A stretch of DNA of 64,000 nucleotides from JAYPHU01 sp964611435 (GTDB taxonomy: Bacteria > Pseudomonadota > Alphaproteobacteria > Rhodospirillales > UBA2165), in assembly GCA_964611435.1 (NCBI GenBank), contig CAZSXT010000010.1:1-64000 (forward strand), written 5' to 3'. A program made the translations under genes and the position numbers. Shown here piece by piece: positions 61,141 through 64,000 of the stretch (position 1 is its first letter; each line of letters opens with the position of its first letter). Under the pieces are notes generated by a model. That model saw only the letters and a program-made list of their open reading frames with translations, was not told where the DNA came from and ran no database searches.

Positions 61141-62441
61141 GGGCGGGGCAACTCCCGCATCAGTCTTCTTGTCAGTTCCTTGCCCTCCTCGACGGCTGGC
61201 TGGCCAAAGGGGTTCACGCTCATCAGACGCGCGGCGATGATCGTCTCTAGAATGAAGTGCATCATCAACGCACCCGTCGCCCGTTCATCGACCCCGGCAA
61301 TTTCCAGCGTGCGGACCGGGCAACCCCTGGCCGCCAGCGTCGTCGCCGTTGCCGATTGTTCCGCCGCCATGAGGTCCCCCATCCGGCGTCCCGACAGATA
61401 ATCGAGGGCGGGATCATCGGCAAGGTCTTGGGGCACCTGACCGCCCTGACCAGCGGTATTCGGCAGAATCAGGGTGAACAGCTTGTCTCGCGGCCCGTCC
61501 AGGTAGAGCTGCAGCTGGCTGTGCTGATCCACCGTACCCAATGCATCCACCGGTAACGTTCCCTGCCCGTCCTTACCCAGACTTTCCGCCCAAAGCTGAC
61601 GGAACCATTTGCCGAACGGGGCCAGCCGGTCGCTATAAGGCATAAGGACGGCAGCCCGGCTGTCTTTCTGTTGTTGCAGGCCCACATTGACAGCGCCGCC
61701 AATGGCGGGCGGACAATTCTCGGCCGCCCCGGCGCACGTCGCCACAACCGAGGCCGCGCCTTCCCGGACCGCGTCTATATCCACACCTGCGATCATCGCC
61801 GGTAAAAGCCCGACCAGAGACAGGGCTGAAAATCTGCCGCCAACGTTCGGGTCGTGATCCAGAATGCACATGCCCTGGCCTTCTCCGATGGCCCGCAATG
61901 GCCGGTTGCCCGGTTGGGTGATCAGGGTGAAATGTCCGAGCGCCTGATCTTTCAGCGTTTGCCGGAACACATCCATGCTATAGAGAAACTGCGCCATGGT
62001 CTCGGCGGTGCCGCCGGATTTGGAGATTACCAAAAACCCGGTCCGCTCCGGCGAGACGGCGTTGAACAAATGTTCAAATGAAACGGGATCGACATTATCC
62101 ATAAAGTGCAGCCGGGGCCGAGACAGCGCCTCGCCCAGGGCCGGCGGGGCAAGAGCGGCAAGCGTTGCGCCACCCAGACTGGAGCCGCCGGTACCGAGAA
62201 CGACAACATCATCGAATGACTCCGAATAGCGTTCCGCAACGTCTTCTGCCGCCGATAAATCACAATCAGGCGTCGTCAGACCGGTAATGGCATCGACCTC
62301 CGGATTGCCGCCGCCGCTGATTTCGGACAGCGCGGCTTGGGTCTCGGCTAACAGAGTTTCAAAGGCCGCCGACTCCAAGCCGGTCCCGCCGATTGCGTCG
62401 GCGAGGCAGGTCTCGATGGATTGATGATAGGCCAGCGGCAT
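61137..62441 (-). CDS. pgi: Glucose-6-phosphate isomerase, short form
   Basis: Pgi interconverts glucose-6-phosphate and fructose-6-phosphate. At 434 aa it is of the short alphaproteobacterial type. The SIS-domain motifs LGTGGSSLGGATL, ISKSGGTAETMAQ and DPNVGGRFSALS bind the sugar phosphate, and GTVDQHSQLQLYLDGP and NPFGQPAVEEGKELTRRL hold the catalytic His and Lys. It is translationally coupled to mutL (ATGA) and follows the M16 genes with about 108 bp between. Confidence 0.93.
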   Translation of the reverse strand: MPLAYHQSIETCLADAIGGTGLESAAFETLLAETQAALSEISGGGNPEVDAITGLTTPDCDLSAAEDVAERYSESFDDVVVLGTGGSSLGGATLAALAPPALGEALSRPRLHFMDNVDPVSFEHLFNAVSPERTGFLVISKSGGTAETMAQFLYSMDVFRQTLKDQALGHFTLITQPGNRPLRAIGEGQGMCILDHDPNVGGRFSALSLVGLLPAMIAGVDIDAVREGAASVVATCAGAAENCPPAIGGAVNVGLQQQKDSRAAVLMPYSDRLAPFGKWFRQLWAESLGKDGQGTLPVDALGTVDQHSQLQLYLDGPRDKLFTLILPNTAGQGGQVPQDLADDPALDYLSGRRMGDLMAAEQSATATTLAARGCPVRTLEIAGVDERATGALMMHFILETIIAARLMSVNPFGQPAVEEGKELTRRLMRELPRP

Positions 62442-62549
62442 GACGCCTTCCCGGGTGAGGTGCTTGAGTTCCGCGACCCTAACATACCCGTGGGAACCGC
62501 AACCACCCCGCGCCCGGCGGCTGGGAAGGCGTTCTTTAAGTTATTGGAA

Positions 62550-63878
62550 TTACTGGCCTTGCGAGGTAACACCGGCGGGCCGGCCGACCACCACCGTGGT
62601 TAGGCCATCTGGTTTCAGAAGCTTTTTCGCGACTCGATTCACATCCACCAAAGTGACTGCCTGGATAAATCCGTTGCGTTTGTCGATATAATCGATCCCC
62701 AGCTTCTCAAGCTGAATGCCCGTCAACATACCGGCGATCCGGCGGCTGGAAGAAAACCTGAGCGCATAGGAGCCGGTGAGATGGAGTTTTGCATCCGCAA
62801 GTTCTTGAGCCGATAGACCGGCATCCGCCATACGTTTCCATTCGCCCTGCATGATCTTAATCGTCTCGGCCGCTCTGGCATTTGCCGTCCCCGCGCCACC
62901 CATGACCAGCGCCGAATGGTTGAACGGGAGGAGGTAACTCCAGGCGGAATAGGCGAGGCCCCGTTTCTCCCGTACTTCTTCATAGAGCCGGGATTCGAAT
63001 CCGCCGCCGCCCAGCACATAGTTCATCACATAGGCAGCGAAGAAGTCCGGATCATCGCGTTTAATGCCCGGCTGGCCGAACCGGATCAGGCTCTGCGGAA
63101 TATCTTTATCTATGACGATGGTCCTGCCTTTATCCGGCGCAGATGCTTCCTCCAGGGTCCAGGGGCTCGCCTTGGCCGGCAATGGCCCGAACGTGGCGTC
63201 AATAACCGCAGCCAGTTCCGATGGCGAGATATCCCCGACCACGGAGATGACAAGGTTATCGCGCGCCATCCGCTCGGCGACGAAAACCTTCAGGTCCGCC
63301 AGTTTGATCAACGGCACACTTTCCAGCGTGCCCCGGCTGGGCCGGCCGTAGGGATGGTTCGGGAAAAAAGCCTTCATCAATTCCCGCCCGGCGATCCGGT
63401 TCGGATTCTCCGAGCTTCGGCGAAGGCCTGACAGAATTTGTCCGCGTATACGTTCGACCGCATCGGAGTCAAAACGGGGGTTCGTTATGGCCAACCGGAG
63501 GAGTTCAAACGCCCGGTCCTTATTGCGGGTCAGGGTACGTAGCGAGCCGGAGAACCGGTCCCGGCTCGACTCGAAACTCAGGGAAATGGCCAAATCCTCC
63601 AACGCCCGCTGAAACGCCTGGCTGTCCAATTCACCGGCGCCCTCATCCAAGGTAGAGGCGACCAGGTTGGCCAAGCCTTCCTTTCCGGCCGGGTCCAGGG
63701 TCGCGCCGCCCCGCCAGGCGAAATTCACGGTGATGATGGGATTGCAATGATCTTCGACCAGCCAAGCGCTTACCCCCAGCTTGGATTTGACTTCCTTGAT
63801 CTCAATGGCGAATGACGGCGCCGCCATCAGCAGGCAAACCACGAGAACAGCAACAAACCTGAAGAGATTCCGCAGCAT
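62550..63878 (-). CDS. M16 peptidase family protein, non-catalytic subunit
   Basis: The 442 aa protein has a signal peptide (1-24) and two M16 domains. The zinc motif HxxEH that should follow 'GLA' is missing: the site reads EGLANLVASTLDEGAG, without the His pair. The glycine-rich YVLGGGGFESRLYEEVREKRG segment, typical of the non-catalytic partner, is present. It probably forms a heterodimer with the M16 protein encoded 3 bp upstream. The pair is like PMPA/PMPB in arrangement. Confidence 0.88.
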   Translation of the reverse strand: MLRNLFRFVAVLVVCLLMAAPSFAIEIKEVKSKLGVSAWLVEDHCNPIITVNFAWRGGATLDPAGKEGLANLVASTLDEGAGELDSQAFQRALEDLAISLSFESSRDRFSGSLRTLTRNKDRAFELLRLAITNPRFDSDAVERIRGQILSGLRRSSENPNRIAGRELMKAFFPNHPYGRPSRGTLESVPLIKLADLKVFVAERMARDNLVISVVGDISPSELAAVIDATFGPLPAKASPWTLEEASAPDKGRTIVIDKDIPQSLIRFGQPGIKRDDPDFFAAYVMNYVLGGGGFESRLYEEVREKRGLAYSAWSYLLPFNHSALVMGGAGTANARAAETIKIMQGEWKRMADAGLSAQELADAKLHLTGSYALRFSSSRRIAGMLTGIQLEKLGIDYIDKRNGFIQAVTLVDVNRVAKKLLKPDGLTTVVVGRPAGVTSQGQ

Positions 63879-63881
63879 GGC

Positions 63882-64000
63882 CTAACCTCCGTTAGCGTCT
63901 TTTTTGACCGGCGGCAGCAACAGCCCGGTCGTCGATTGGCGTTTGATGAACACGGCCTTCGCCGCGTCATGCACTTGCGGTACGGTCACCTTGCCGATCC
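63882..64000 (-). CDS. M16 peptidase (3' end only)
   Basis: The last 39 codons are visible: KVTVPQVHDAAKAVFIKRQS followed by TTGLLLPPVKKDANGG and a TAG. This matches the 'AAR.yl....svtG.LlP' ending of M16 peptidases. The body, with the probable HxxEH zinc site, lies outside the window. It ends 3 bp before the second M16 gene, so they form an operon. Confidence 0.75.
   Translation of the reverse strand, partial: IGKVTVPQVHDAAKAVFIKRQSTTGLLLPPVKKDANGG

Noticed and set aside
1..64000. A new multi-gene system (defence island, biosynthetic cluster, phage satellite)
   Set aside because: Nearly every gene is a recognised housekeeping or widespread accessory family in familiar operons. No cluster of unknown genes, integrase, transposase, terminase or restriction partner is present.
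1..64000. tRNA, rRNA, CRISPR array or origin of replication
   Set aside because: No cloverleaf, rRNA segment, regular repeat-spacer series or cluster of DnaA boxes was seen in the intergenic regions.

Overview
The window is a 64 kb piece of an alphaproteobacterial chromosome, about 60% GC by eye. The small cell-cycle regulator GcrA, the alphaproteobacterial families DUF1178 and DUF4167, a short (434 aa) glucose-6-phosphate isomerase and the pair lysC-ptsP all point to this class. The run HTH/DUF4115 - hisS - hemA-like - prfA - prmC - DUF4167 - clpB and a HisRS with an ordinary motif 2 loop suggest a Rhodospirillales-like lineage, which is inference. Almost all of the window is housekeeping DNA. 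I see no prophage, insertion sequence, CRISPR array, toxin-antitoxin pair, tRNA or rRNA.

Layout. 1-4.8 kb: a truncated MFS transporter, purB, a second MFS transporter and an alpha/beta hydrolase. 4.8-12.8 kb: a glutathione S-transferase, the sfsA-map-radC operon, an NDUFAF5-like methyltransferase divergent from comF-grxC-nitrilase, a small methyltransferase, DUF1178 and ubiG. 12.8-27 kb: lysC behind a terminator-like leader hairpin, ptsP, a RodZ-like envelope protein, hisS, a glutamyl-tRNA reductase homologue without its catalytic cysteine, prfA, prmC, DUF4167, a MOSC protein and clpB with a possible heat-shock promoter. 27-38 kb: an M23 peptidase, a strongly AT-rich intergenic island, queH, an orphan FliG_C-like protein, a Nudix protein, YtoQ, a secreted EF-hand-like protein overlapping gluQ, a carboxylesterase, an HNH endonuclease with an SD-occluding inverted repeat, photolyase, rpsD, gcrA and an SH3 protein. 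38-51 kb: purD, xseA, a second M23 peptidase, and a minus-strand block ubiD-pmbA / msbA-DUF374-waaA-lpxK-lpxL for ubiquinone and lipid A/Kdo assembly and export. 51-64 kb: a GAF/HD-GYP protein, nitroreductase, SMP-30, GNAT, class IV aminotransferase, tadA, a class I glutamine amidotransferase, rluB-rsmD, a small secreted protein, and the minus-strand series M16-M16-pgi-mutL.

How the genes work together. Translation and RNA modification are heavily represented: hisS, prfA with its methyltransferase prmC, rpsD, rluB, rsmD, tadA, and queH with gluQ for queuosine and glutamyl-queuosine. Envelope functions include the lipid A/Kdo genes, two LytM peptidases and the RodZ-like protein. DNA repair functions include mutL, xseA, phr and radC. 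Convergent gene pairs are packed very tightly: four pairs have overlapping stop codons and two are separated by 0-1 bp.

I do not find a new multi-gene system. The observations most worth checking are the cysteine-less HemA homologue kept in the classical hemA-prfA-prmC order, the orphan FliG_C-like protein, the inverted repeat that covers the ribosome-binding site of the HNH gene, and a two-copy composite palindromic repeat about 11 kb apart.
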